DNA of 64,000 bases from the NCBI GenBank assembly GCA_019096065.1, contig JAGUCH010000004.1:4712001-4776000 (forward strand), read 5' to 3'. This stretch comes from Paracyclopina nana (Eukaryota > Arthropoda > Copepoda > Cyclopoida > Cyclopettidae). The notes under the pieces were generated by a model that was not told the DNA's origin, made no database searches, and was given only the letters and a program-made list of their open reading frames with translations. Within the stretch, counting starts at the first letter, position 1, and each line of letters begins with the position of its first letter. Positions 13,801 through 22,181 of the stretch are shown piece by piece. Both the position numbers and the translations under genes were made by a program.

Positions 13801-16800
13801 TAAGAGATTTACCCGTCTTTTTATACTCGGGCGAGGGCGAAACTGGTTAGATTGATGGTGCGCTTGCCCGTGCGCAGTCGCAAACCAGTTATGATGGCGA
13901 GTGTCATGTGATTTAAATGAGTATTTGTTGATTTCTCTCGTTATTTGCATTCTTATTAATTTTTGTAAAAGTTCTGACTTTTTATTGTTGTCGGCTCTTC
14001 GCTCGGTCATTTCCCGTTCGGAAGTTGTTTATGTTACGCAAAATAGTGCGTAAGTTCCGTTTGTCAATATTTTCCCCGCTCATGCGCGTGATCACGTGAC
14101 ATGAACTGTTCCCCGCGTCCAATCGCGAGCCGGGAGTCACATATATCTGGAAAAAACTGCTTTCCCCGCGTGTGAGGATTGATTTGACCTTGAAATGAGG
14201 GATGCTGTGACGTCATTTTAATCTTTCATTAAGTGTAGCGGAATTATTTGACGAATTGAATAAATTTCTTCACGGGGTGGTTTTATTTCGTGTAATTTTG
14301 TTTTTATTTGATTTCTGGGTATGAGCATCAGGCACTTTCTGACTATGTTATCTGAGTCACGTATTAATTCTTTTATTCTGCCGTAAGGCCAGGTATGACG
14401 TTTTTTAGTTTCGGATGTCATGAGAATGCAAATTTCTCCGATTTTGGGGTCATCTCTGAATTTTGTCCATTTGGGGTAGCTTCGAAGTTTGTCTATGACT
14501 GCAGTTGTCCAGTCTTTCCAGAAAGTATCTATTAAGGTTTGTACTCCTAAGTATAGTTCCGCGAATTGGCTGTTTTTGTTTATTACTTCAAGCTCGCTAT
14601 TGTCAATTTCGAGTCCGCTTTTTAATATGTCATTTATGCATAGTACTCGATCTATGTTTTCTGTGTCTACGTAGTCAATTGGCCGATCGTTTATAAGACA
14701 TGTTATCATTTCAGCGTATGTGTACAAGCTATCCAGTGTAAATTCAGTGGTTTTAAGGTTTGGGAGTCTTTGTTTTGCTAGTTTGACCATTATTTCTGAA
14801 AGCCCATTATTTTGTGGGCTATATACTGGTGAAAAGTCCCAGTCTTCTATGTGCAGTTCTTTTATTATTTTGTTCGTGTCAGGTACTGTCAATTTTTTAG
14901 CTGCAAGGAATTGCGCTGCATTGTCTGATCGAATTGTCTTAGGAATGCGTCTTTTGCTGCTAAAGCGTTGTAGTGCTGTCAGTACGTGTTCAGTTGCAAG
15001 ACTTTCAGTTATTTCCATATGGAACGCGTGTGTTTGCTGACAAACAATAACTAGGAAGTAGAAGTGGAATATAGGTCTCCCAATTTTTACTTTAATTGGC
15101 CCTGTGAAGTCCATGGAGACATTTTCAAATAAGCGAAGTTTGTCGAGTTTTAAATCCGGAAGAGCAGCCATATGTTGACTTTGGTAAGGCTTTCCTTTTG
15201 CTTTATTGCATTCATAGCAGTGTCTAATTATATCTTTTGCAAGTATACGAAGGCCAGTTATTTGGAAGAACCTCGAGACTTCTGTGATTGTTTCTCTTAG
15301 TGAGCAGTGATTTATTTCGTGAATGTCTTTTACAATTAAGTATGTCAGCGAGTGTCTGCGAGACAGTAGTATTGGCCTCCTTTGAAAAATAGATATTACG
15401 GGTGAGTTTTCTAGTCGGGATTCCCCGCGTATGACTCCATTTGAATCGATTTTTGCAAAGAATTTTAGTAGATCATCCTTTAGGTTTCGATCTTTGTTAG
15501 AAAAGGACTCCTTTTGTGCTTCTATGATGAGGAATGTTAGAGCTTGTCTGTTGATTTCTAGAATTGAGGTAGCTTCTGTCTTTAGATTGAAGCTTTCTAG
15601 GACTTTTCTAGCTGAGGTTCTTTTTTGGCATGCTTTGTGTGCCAATTTTGTTCTACCGTAGTCAATCCATGCAACTGCTTGGATTAGGCTGACTAGATCG
15701 TTATAATGCTTTTTAATGTACTCGTGGGTGAATAGAATGTCATGTTTCTTATTAAGATACTTGAAAACATCGATCTGTTTGTTTGGCCATGACGCTTCCA
15801 ATTTGAATAGAGGCCTTAATTTGTCAAATGACATTGAGGGATTGTAGTTATGTAATTTCAAGTGGCTAAAGAGACATATTTTTGCCATGGATGATCTAAG
15901 TTCATCCTCTTCTTCCTTTGGCATGTTTTGGAACTCTTCATCTGATGGATATGTGTAATCTGGGTCTTCAAGGTTTGGTCCTTTGAACCAAAGTTCACTT
16001 TGTGCCACGAACTCGTCAAAACTAAGACTGCGAGTGCCTTTGTCGGCTGGATTTGAGTTAGTATCCACATAGTGCCATTGGTTTTTGTCTGTTTTTTCTT
16101 TGATTGCACATGTTCTGGTAGCAACGAAAGGTATGAGCCGTCTTTTGGATCTTTTAATCCAGTGTAGAGTGCATTTGCTATCTAGATAATAATGTACGTC
16201 CGTTTTTTCGATTGACATATCGATTAGGTCTAGTTGATTTGACGTGTTTGGTGTGATTTGAGTAGCACAGACTGCTCCCATCAGTTCTGCTTGTGGAATC
16301 GTTCGTCCGGAAGCTGAGATGAGTTTCTTTTTGGCTACAATCAAATGTGCCATTATTCTTGTTTCGTCAAAGTCATTTCTGTAAATTGTGCGTAGGTAAA
16401 CTGCAACGCAGTAAGCTTTTTTCGAGGCATCGCAAAATGCATGTAATTCGCGTTTTGTGACTTTGACATGCGTAGTCACGTAGCGTGGAAGCTTTATTTC
16501 GTCAATTCTTTTGGCTTCATTAGCGAATTTTTGGAATGCTTTTAGTATTGGGTTGATCCTGTCATCCTTGTCTGCGAAGGAAGCCAGTTTGTCGTCCCAG
16601 TCGATTTTTAGCGTGTCATTAAGTCCCCAGACTTCTTGTGCTATTAGTCTCCCTTTTAGTGTGAAAGGGGCTAGTAGATCATGTGGGTCAAAGATTTGAG
16701 CTACTATAGATACTATGTATCGTCTGGTGATATTTTTTAGGTCAGAGTCAGTGATGTGGATTTTTAGTGGTTTGAAGCAAATGAGGTCTTCTTCAGAGAT

Positions 16801-19800
16801 CCAATTGATGCCAAGCGCTTTGACATTTGGAGTGTTCGAGTTAATTTCGAATGATGGATGCCAATCCTCTGTTTCTATTTGTCTCATGAAGTCTCTGTCT
16901 GAAGAAACCCATTTTTTGAAGACCATTCTGGATTTGGCGTGTACGTTTTTGCAGTCATTGTATACGCTGAGAGCTTCCTCTGTGGAAGTGCAGCTGAAGA
17001 TGATATCGTCCATGTAGAGGCATTCACTGAAGACATACTCAGTAATTGGATGTAATTTATTATCTTTAGCTATTTGTTTCATTGTATAAAGTGCTGCATA
17101 AGGTGAGGCTGCATTGCCAAAAACCCATGATTCGAATTGGTACGCTTTGCCTCTGTGGATCATTCTGTGAAAGGGCTTGTCCTCTTCCATGAGGTGCACG
17201 TTTAAGAACATTTTCTCAGCGTCTGCTATGTATCCGTGTTTTTTCATGCGAAATCTGATCCAGATTGACCATATGTCACCTTGTAATTTCTCGCCAGTTA
17301 GTACTTGTGAATTGAGTGAAAGTCTTTCTGGACCATATGGCCTTGCTGCATCCATGCAAACTCTGACTTTTGTGGTTAGTCTGTCGATTTTTATGACCAT
17401 TACTCGAGGTATGTAGAAGCCAACGAGTTTGTTTTCATCATCTCGTAGTAGTCTTAAGCAGCCGTATTTGACCATTTCGTCTATAGTATCATCTACTTGT
17501 TTCATAGCTTCGGGGCCAAGTCTGTCTTCTTGTTTCATTTCGAAGTTCAGTACTTGGTAATAATTGTTTGGAAGTGGCGGTGGGTCTGGATTGTGGTGGT
17601 GGAGGTGCAGTTTTGGGTGTCTCATCTGACCTCAGAACTTCTTTTTCAGTAAGGAATTTCTCCTGTGTGTTCAAGGAGATGCGTGAGATGTCAAGACCTC
17701 CGTCCATGGAGTACATGAAGGAAGAGTCTGCAAAGGACAGGTGTGTGCTGTCCGGATTGTCTTTTTCTTTTTGCTTCTGTAGATTCCTGATTGTCATGCT
17801 GTAGACTCTAAGTCTGAGTCTCATTTTGTTCCATGTTTCTTGTAGCTTCTGAGCATGATCGATGATGATGTCTGATTCTTCATCGTTGTCAGCTCTGGCT
17901 GCGTATATGGCAGAGATCAGGATTTGGGCTTGTTGAGCTGATTTTCTAGCGTCTAGCATTTCCTGTATGTATTTCTTCGTGTCCTTGATCATGTCTTTTG
18001 GGCTAGTTTTACTCCATTCCGATATTTTTGATTGTACCTCGGAGATCAACCCTTTTGCTTCGGTTTCGAGCTCGTTCCAGTTTGCGACTTCGAATTCGCT
18101 GTCTGATGGATAGTTAGCGGCCATGTTGTAATGATTGGGCTATTAGAATTTGACTTTTATTATCGTGATCTGTGTACAGAGTTAGGTTTTAGTAATGACA
18201 ATGTATTGTAGCTTGAGGATGACGATTATCTTCAATATTGTCCTTTGGATTTCGTGGTGACGTCGTAATGAGAAGCATCCGCTGTTTGTGAGGCTTCTTT
18301 TTGATGTTTGTCTGTAAATAGAAATGTCTTTTAGAATGATGAATTTCGTGATTGGATCACTTCTGTTGGCTAAGCCTTGATCCGCTCGTCGTAATTCTAA
18401 AGACTTTCAATATGGGTGAATTTCGTCCGGGTCAAAACTACTTTTGGCTCGAGAGAAATTGTCAGTGGGGAATCCAACGCGTTAGTACGTGACTCTTTTT
18501 GCTTTGGATTCGTGGGTTTGAATTCGAAACTTTAGTCTATGACTCTTTTTGTTTCAAATTCTGGGTTTAGCGTGTGTGTGGCTAGTGCGGTATGAGTGTG
18601 ATTTGAGAATCTCAGGAAAATTGTCTTGGTTCACCTGTTGTTCACTTGGGCGCCATGAAAGGAAGATCTGCTCCAAGAATGCTACGTTTGGAGAGATGTT
18701 GCCGACGATTGCCAAGAGAGCGCTAACTCAGATTGAACGATGAGTGAAAGTAATACAACTTTACTATGTGATAAACAAAACGTGACTGCGGTTTATTGAG
18801 CTGACGATGCGTTAGCTGATTTTACATAATCAGGGGCGGGAAAATTCAAATACAAAATAACTTTCTTCAATAAGCACACAGAGAGACACGTGAAACTGGG
18901 AGCACCATATACTGGCCACCGAGCATAAATCCGAAAGTCTCACTTCAATCTACATTCTCTTGCACCAGCCATGTTTTCACTAACTAGTCAAGCAGATTAA
19001 CGCTCAATCATGGTTTTGCATAGCAACACACTAGTGTCACGAGCAGATCCCCAAAGCTCAACCTGAAAGAGAAAACATTACCACAAGCCTTCGCTGCTAA
19101 TAAATCCGCCATCTGTCTGGACGCCAGCTTTCTAACAGAAAAAAACCCAAACCAATCATGCTACCTAGTGCAGAACCATGGCATTGAACAAAAAAAGGGA
19201 AACACAACAAAGGGACCTCAGATAATTGAAAAACATGGGTGCTTAATTCCAGCCCTGGAATCCGAGGAATCTTGCCCCTAAGCACAGTTGGGCTCTTCCA
19301 TAGCCAAGAGACTTGCATTTATCTAGAAAGTGTCTAATCAGTATATAGGAATACCTCTCGTGGACCTTTTTCCACCTCATTAGCGGTCAAGTGGGGCGGG
19401 CCTCAAGAGAACAGCAGACTGGCAAGAATATTGGCTGACAACCAACTAGGAGCAAGGGATAAATTATACAAATAGTGTACTGCCAGTGAACACGAACTAA
19501 ACATGAAAAGGAACTACGCCAAAAAATAGAGTATTTCAGCAGCAAAATCCACTGCAAGAAAATTAGATTAGTCCTACTTTCGGTAATTGGAATGGCAATG
19601 GAAGTCCTTGAATTGGCTCTACCGAATGAAGATCCGGAAGGCTCAAGAAATAACATTTGCATGTATCGACTCCAAAGAAAAATAAGCTAAATGAAATTTT
19701 ACATTTCAGGTATCGTGAAAAGCTCCGAGTTCACGCCTTACGAGTAATGTCAGTCGTTGAAAAGACAATGCACAGGCTGAATGAAGAGACAAAAGCTGGA

Positions 19801-20314
19801 TTGGTGAGTGACTAATTGGCTTGACCACATAATGAGGATCAATTTCTAATACAATTGGCGCGCAAAAATAGAGCTGCTTTTGTTGTAAGAAAAACTCTTA
19901 CGGATAATCCCTAATTATAGAGTTTGCTTTGTCAAAACTTTTCCCAGCCTTATTCATCGTACTTTGCCATTCCAGATTTTAATCAACTATGGACATCGCC
20001 ACCAGGATTATGGCGTGACTCCAGGCATGCTCAAATTGATGGGAAAATGCTTCGTCATCTCCATCCAACCGACTTTGGAAGAGGCTGGCATGTAAGTTGA
20101 CACTCAGATGCTTAAAAATGACAACTTGTAGCAGCCGTCTTTTTATTTGCCACCTGACAGCTGGGATTCCAAAATGGAGCTCGCGTGGTTGCATATTTTC
20201 CGCTTCATCACATTTTTTATGATTCTCGGATACGCCGAGAACAATCTCAAAGTGGAAGAGGGTCAAAATGGCGAGTTCATCTACGAGCTCTCCAAGGACC
20301 CCAATGAGGCTTGA
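7827..20314 (+). CDS. N-myristoylation-signal globin (neuroglobin/globin-X-like), 5 exons
   Basis: This is a haem globin of 241 residues, predicted to be membrane-tethered. Exons are 7827-8000, 9345-9532, 19710-19803, 19976-20091 and 20161-20314; all phases join. The protein starts MGNNGSAA, a good N-myristoylation consensus (Gly2, Ser6), followed by a Lys-rich stretch and a roughly 55-residue N-terminal extension. The globin core follows: A helix (EVDKELLQKSW), CD1 Phe in HPETLRPF, distal His in KLRVHALRVM, and proximal His as the second His of YGHRHQDYGV, with the H helix ending near GYAENN. Both haem-contact histidines are therefore present. Other myristoylated globins (globin X, some crustacean neuroglobins) sit at membranes and are proposed to act in redox protection or signalling; that role is inferred here. 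Intron 2 (9533-19709, 10.2 kb) contains a whole retroelement on the opposite strand. A poly(A) signal follows at 20392. Confidence 0.85.
8001..9344 (+). other. Globin intron 1
   Basis: The donor GTGAGT and the acceptor ending CCCGTAG bound an AT-rich intron of 1.34 kb. No other feature was recognised in it. Confidence 0.6.
9533..12042 (+). other. Globin intron 2, part 5' of the retroelement
   Basis: Donor GTAAGT directly follows exon 2. This part is AT-rich. A 132-codon minus-strand frame at 11495-11893 shows no motif and I treat it as chance. The last five bases, ATAAG, are one copy of the target-site duplication. Confidence 0.5.
12038..12042. repeat. Target-site duplication ATAAG, left copy
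   Basis: ATAAG precedes the left LTR, and the same five bases follow the right LTR at 18870-18874. A 5 bp duplication is typical of BEL/Pao integrases. Confidence 0.85.
12043..12256 (-). repeat. Element 1 3' LTR
   Basis: 214 bp direct repeat matching 18656-18869. On the minus strand it runs TGAAGAAAG to CCTTTCA and contains AATAAA (plus-strand tttatt near 12180), a likely transcript-end signal. Confidence 0.95.
12257..12264 (-). other. Element 1 polypurine tract
   Basis: On the minus strand GCGGGGAA lies directly before the 3' LTR, the place where plus-strand DNA synthesis is primed in LTR elements. Confidence 0.45.
12278..13744 (-). CDS. Element 1 third ORF after integrase, unknown function
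   Basis: A 488-residue ORF with an ATG at 13744 lies 473 bp downstream of the pol stop, where some LTR elements carry env. It has no signal peptide and no transmembrane segment, so it is not an envelope. The N-terminal 240 residues are charged and look folded (LKWVEADMRRLELL and DERRRLIEKID are probably helical). The rest is low complexity: an (SP)n run, Ser-rich stretches, a run of nine Gln, Pro-rich segments and an acidic tail. It contains LPPPYEGDD, a PPxY motif of the kind retroviral Gag proteins use to recruit Nedd4-type ligases. It could be an accessory, assembly or nucleic-acid-binding protein. I do not recognise the family. Confidence 0.75.
   Translation of the reverse strand: MAYQSQDGAGYPFDLALIYRELKNKGIMTASLLMDPRKRVLGAKEQCGSVEKKDFPLRILNDRLKWVEADMRRLELLSEGRFRDSLNVYGELAQAFENDMRLVNPNDDPYEMFCKTFTQESRAHAKTQWTRLKDERRRLIEKIDAKTRPKQAANTPLQTGRNFPNTRRDLEDIGRNFPISFTFRDPRIDAPGMSSTLTSDKIVIVNAQAIARIAAENPNINIKDFYDPKGYQMTFHEKRELRKQEANYVVFLRSRPGFTNNPQTVDLVSPSPSPSPSPSPSHTGSNSSYRPSATPSNSSGSSSSSYTMGSDPSLTSGSTTSVSTPSGMITPEEQQRKKDEMDNAIAEAVNRIKREYESQQSRSDHVPPPSRVPMPPPLPLSDLVPPTPTVKVKIKAETLPPPYEGDDRTPPPQQLPPSQPQPHQQQQQQQQQAPQLEDERIAPPMPANPQDPFGLESLGEDDGEDANMEIGEEESRQLLAPDDDEVKG
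13745..14217 (-). other. Spacer between pol and the third ORF of element 1
   Basis: 473 bp with only a short open frame. It probably holds the splice acceptor or promoter that allows expression of the third ORF, but I cannot point to one with confidence. Confidence 0.4.
14218..17625 (-). CDS. Element 1 pol: reverse transcriptase, RNase H, integrase
   Basis: This 1135-codon ORF drives element replication and insertion. RT is seen at VCMDAARPYG (residue about 90), a catalytic Asp in GYIADAEKMF, and LYMDDI near residue 205. RNase H follows with AFCDASKK (about 395) and YYLDSKCTLHWI. Integrase has the zinc-binding HEINHC ... CYECNKAKG (about 765-810), then the DDE triad: Asp in VSMDFTGP (838), Asp in RSDNAAQF (900) and Glu in NNGLSEIM (943). 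The C-terminal part fits the DUF5641-type tail of BEL/Pao integrases. There is no protease domain in front of RT. The frame opens after a TGA about 9 nt before the ATG, and it lies +1 relative to the gag-like ORF, overlapping it by about 140 nt. Confidence 0.92.
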   Translation of the reverse strand: MRHPKLHLHHHNPDPPPLPNNYYQVLNFEMKQEDRLGPEAMKQVDDTIDEMVKYGCLRLLRDDENKLVGFYIPRVMVIKIDRLTTKVRVCMDAARPYGPERLSLNSQVLTGEKLQGDIWSIWIRFRMKKHGYIADAEKMFLNVHLMEEDKPFHRMIHRGKAYQFESWVFGNAASPYAALYTMKQIAKDNKLHPITEYVFSECLYMDDIIFSCTSTEEALSVYNDCKNVHAKSRMVFKKWVSSDRDFMRQIETEDWHPSFEINSNTPNVKALGINWISEEDLICFKPLKIHITDSDLKNITRRYIVSIVAQIFDPHDLLAPFTLKGRLIAQEVWGLNDTLKIDWDDKLASFADKDDRINPILKAFQKFANEAKRIDEIKLPRYVTTHVKVTKRELHAFCDASKKAYCVAVYLRTIYRNDFDETRIMAHLIVAKKKLISASGRTIPQAELMGAVCATQITPNTSNQLDLIDMSIEKTDVHYYLDSKCTLHWIKRSKRRLIPFVATRTCAIKEKTDKNQWHYVDTNSNPADKGTRSLSFDEFVAQSELWFKGPNLEDPDYTYPSDEEFQNMPKEEEDELRSSMAKICLFSHLKLHNYNPSMSFDKLRPLFKLEASWPNKQIDVFKYLNKKHDILFTHEYIKKHYNDLVSLIQAVAWIDYGRTKLAHKACQKRTSARKVLESFNLKTEATSILEINRQALTFLIIEAQKESFSNKDRNLKDDLLKFFAKIDSNGVIRGESRLENSPVISIFQRRPILLSRRHSLTYLIVKDIHEINHCSLRETITEVSRFFQITGLRILAKDIIRHCYECNKAKGKPYQSQHMAALPDLKLDKLRLFENVSMDFTGPIKVKIGRPIFHFYFLVIVCQQTHAFHMEITESLATEHVLTALQRFSSKRRIPKTIRSDNAAQFLAAKKLTVPDTNKIIKELHIEDWDFSPVYSPQNNGLSEIMVKLAKQRLPNLKTTEFTLDSLYTYAEMITCLINDRPIDYVDTENIDRVLCINDILKSGLEIDNSELEVINKNSQFAELYLGVQTLIDTFWKDWTTAVIDKLRSYPKWTKFRDDPKIGEICILMTSETKKRHTWPYGRIKELIRDSDNIVRKCLMLIPRNQIKTKLHEIKPPREEIYSIRQIIPLHLMKD
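17489..18124 (-). CDS. Element 1 gag-like ORF, short
   Basis: A 211-residue ORF with an ATG at 18124, the first ORF after the leader. It is acidic and probably coiled-coil (ETEAKGLISEVQSKISEW and neighbouring stretches), which fits the N-terminal part of a BEL/Pao gag. Capsid (DUF1759-like) and CCHC nucleocapsid sequence are missing; typical gag is about two to three times longer. The end overlaps the pol ORF in a different frame, and its last 60 residues are Pro/Thr/Arg-rich. Either a deletion fused gag to RT and shifted the frame, or pol is reached by +1 frameshifting. Confidence 0.7.
   Translation of the reverse strand: MAANYPSDSEFEVANWNELETEAKGLISEVQSKISEWSKTSPKDMIKDTKKYIQEMLDARKSAQQAQILISAIYAARADNDEESDIIIDHAQKLQETWNKMRLRLRVYSMTIRNLQKQKEKDNPDSTHLSFADSSFMYSMDGGLDISRISLNTQEKFLTEKEVLRSDETPKTAPPPPQSRPTATSKQLLPSTELRNETRRQTWPRSYETSR
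18638..18655 (-). other. Element 1 primer-binding site
   Basis: On the minus strand TGGCGCCCAAGTGAAC follows the 5' LTR with no spacer. The first ten bases match the tRNA-Lys(CUU) complement seen in element 2; the match then breaks with a one-base offset. The exact tRNA is not certain. Confidence 0.55.
18656..18869 (-). repeat. Element 1 5' LTR
   Basis: 214 bp, apparently identical to 12043-12256. It should hold the promoter for minus-strand transcription of the element. Confidence 0.95.
18870..18874. repeat. Target-site duplication ATAAG, right copy
   Basis: Matches 12038-12042 exactly. Confidence 0.85.
18870..19709 (+). other. Globin intron 2, part 3' of the retroelement
   Basis: 840 bp of AT-rich intron ending in the acceptor TTACATTTCAG. 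Nothing else was recognised. Confidence 0.55.
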
Positions 20315-20391
20315 ATCAACAAGGAGGTAACCCACAGATGATGTCTATTCATGCATAATGTAACGTGCACATACTGTACACACACTCAAGA

Positions 20392-20397
20392 AATAAA
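20392..20397 (+). terminator. Poly(A) signal of the globin gene
   Basis: AATAAA about 80 nt after the globin stop codon. Confidence 0.6.
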
Positions 20398-20481
20398 GTT
20401 ATTAATTATACTAATCGTTCCAAAAAATCACGATGTGAAATCAGGCGCGGCTCTGACGCACATGAAGGTTACAGTGTGAAC

Positions 20482-20520
20482 GATAAGATAAAGAATTTGT
20501 AGCCATGATCTAAATTCAGT
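20482..20520 (+). promoter_or_regulatory. Probable core promoter of the carboxypeptidase gene
   Basis: TCAGT at 20516-20520 matches the arthropod initiator, about 15 nt before the ATG. GATAAGATAAAG at 20482-20493 lies about 30 nt upstream of it. That stretch could serve as a weak TATA-like element and also contains GATA-factor sites, common in gut-expressed genes. Inferred from sequence only. Confidence 0.4.
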
Positions 20521-20532
20521 CTACACCCGAAG

Positions 20533-22180
20533 ATGAAGTGGACAGTCATCTGTTTCCTGGGATTAGCCCTCTTGGCTACCTCAGAGGCGAAATCCTATGA
20601 CAAGTAATTCTCCTGATAAGCGAAACAATTTAGAAAGCCCCTCCACGAAACCTTTCTTTTTCTTAAGCTACAAGGTTCTCCGGACGAGCAAGTTGTCACT
20701 GGAGCAGGCAGAAGTCTTGAGAGAACTGGAAACGGTGTACGACTTTTGGAGGCCAGCAAGATCCGGAATCGAAACGGACATCATGGTTGCTCCAGGACAG
20801 GAGGAAAAGTTCCTCATCAATAAACTAGCTAACTTGGGCATCGAGACTTCAGTCCTGATTGAAAACGTTGGCGGACTGATTAAGAGCCAAGAAGAAGTAG
20901 GACAGCTCAGATTCAACGGAAAAATCTCCTTTGACCAATACTATTCTCATGATGACGTACGGTATCATTAACAACAATGCAGTTTTCCCATCAAAATCGA
21001 TCATTTGCAGTTGAATGCCTTTTTGGAAGAAGTAGCAAAGGAGTTTGAGTTTGCCAATGTCGTTTCCATTGGCAGCTCATATGAGGGACGCGATATGAAA
21101 GTCCTTCAAATTACCAAAGCCGGAGAGGGTAAGCCCAACGTTTGGATCGAGGCTGGCATTCATGCACGCGAATGGATCTCTCCGGCCATGGCAACATACA
21201 TTATCGACTCTTTGCTAAACCATGACGAGAACAACTTCATCGATCAACTCAATTTCCATATCCTCCCCAGTGCCAACCCGGACGGTTATGAGCATAGCAG
21301 AAGCAATGTAACTCAGTACGATTTCATAAGTCTTTTAACTTATTCATGAATGGTTTTCAAGGATCGATTGTGGAGGAAAACCAGGTCTGAACACGGTTCT
21401 ATCTTATTATGCAAGGGTGTGGATGGAAACCGTAATTGGGACTTTCATTTTGCAGGTAATGACACATTTGCAGTTACAATGAAAGAATGAATATCGTTTA
21501 TAAAAATGCCACACAGAAAGTGGAGCTAGCAATAGCAAATGTGCGGAAACATACCATGGACCAGAGGCCTTTTCCGAAGTAGAAATGCAACATATCAGGG
21601 ACTACGTTCTGAGCCTGGATCCTGTTCCGGTCCTGGCTCAATGTTTACATAGCTATTCTCAGCTTTGGTAAACCTACGCATATAAACCTTCTCTTTCATA
21701 CTTTTTAAAGAATATTTTTGTACACAGGTTATGGCCCTATGGATATGCTTACAATGCTTATCCAGATAATTACCAAGAAATCGTGAGTCAACATGACCTG
21801 TTTAACTTTTGACAAATGACATTTGAAGCGTCCTTACTCTAATTTTAGAAAGCCTTGGCTGAAGAGGCCGTCAAGGCTCTAGAGGCCGTTCACGGGACAG
21901 TTTTCGACCCTATCAACTCTGCTCAACTTTGTAAGTCATTTCAGTGTTGAGACGACTGAAAAGTGGTATTCCGGATTTACTTACAGATCCAGCAGCCGGC
22001 GCAAGTGATGATTGGTACAAGGGTGTTTTGGGAGCCCGATTTTCCTACACCACGGAGTTGAGGGACACCGGAAAGTATGGGTTCGTTCTTCCTCCAAATC
22101 AAATCAAGCCAAGTGGTGAGGAACTTTGGGCGGCACAGACAGTCGTGTTTCAAAAGATGATTGATGTTTCCAACGAATAA
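20533..22180 (+). CDS. Secreted M14A metallocarboxypeptidase, 8 exons
   Basis: This is a zinc exopeptidase made as an inactive precursor. Exons are 20533-20603, 20668-20956, 21011-21307, 21362-21455, 21517-21667, 21728-21782, 21849-21930 and 21987-22180; all phases agree. The order is signal peptide (MKWTVICFLGLALLATSEA), propeptide of about 90 residues beginning YDNYKVLR, then the catalytic domain. Zinc ligands are in GIHAREW and in CLHSYSQLW; substrate-binding Arg residues are in DGYEHSR and DGNRNW; the catalytic Glu is in TTELRDTG. The specificity position falls in GASDDW, where Asp is typical of carboxypeptidase B (Lys/Arg release). Nearby residues differ by a one-residue insertion, so B-type specificity is likely but not certain. 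It is probably digestive. The stop codon lies inside AATAAA. Confidence 0.93.
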
Positions 22181-22181
22181 A
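22176..22181 (+). terminator. AATAAA overlapping the carboxypeptidase stop codon
   Basis: The last codons read GAA TAA A, so the only obvious poly(A) signal includes the stop codon. If it is used, the 3' UTR would be about 20-30 nt. Confidence 0.45.

Larger units (their letters stand above)
12043..18869 (-). mobile_element. BEL/Pao-type LTR retrotransposon in a globin intron (element 1)
   Basis: This is a 6827 bp element read on the minus strand. Two 214 bp LTRs beginning TG and ending CA look identical base for base, and ATAAG flanks both ends, so insertion was recent. Internal ORFs in order are a gag-like ORF (18124-17489), RT-RNase H-integrase (17625-14218) and an unassigned ORF after integrase (13744-12278). 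No zinc knuckles and no D(T/S)G protease motif are visible, so the copy may be internally deleted and depend on a helper. The BEL/Pao assignment rests on the RT and integrase motifs and the 5 bp duplication. It is antisense to the globin and leaves the exons intact. Confidence 0.9.
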
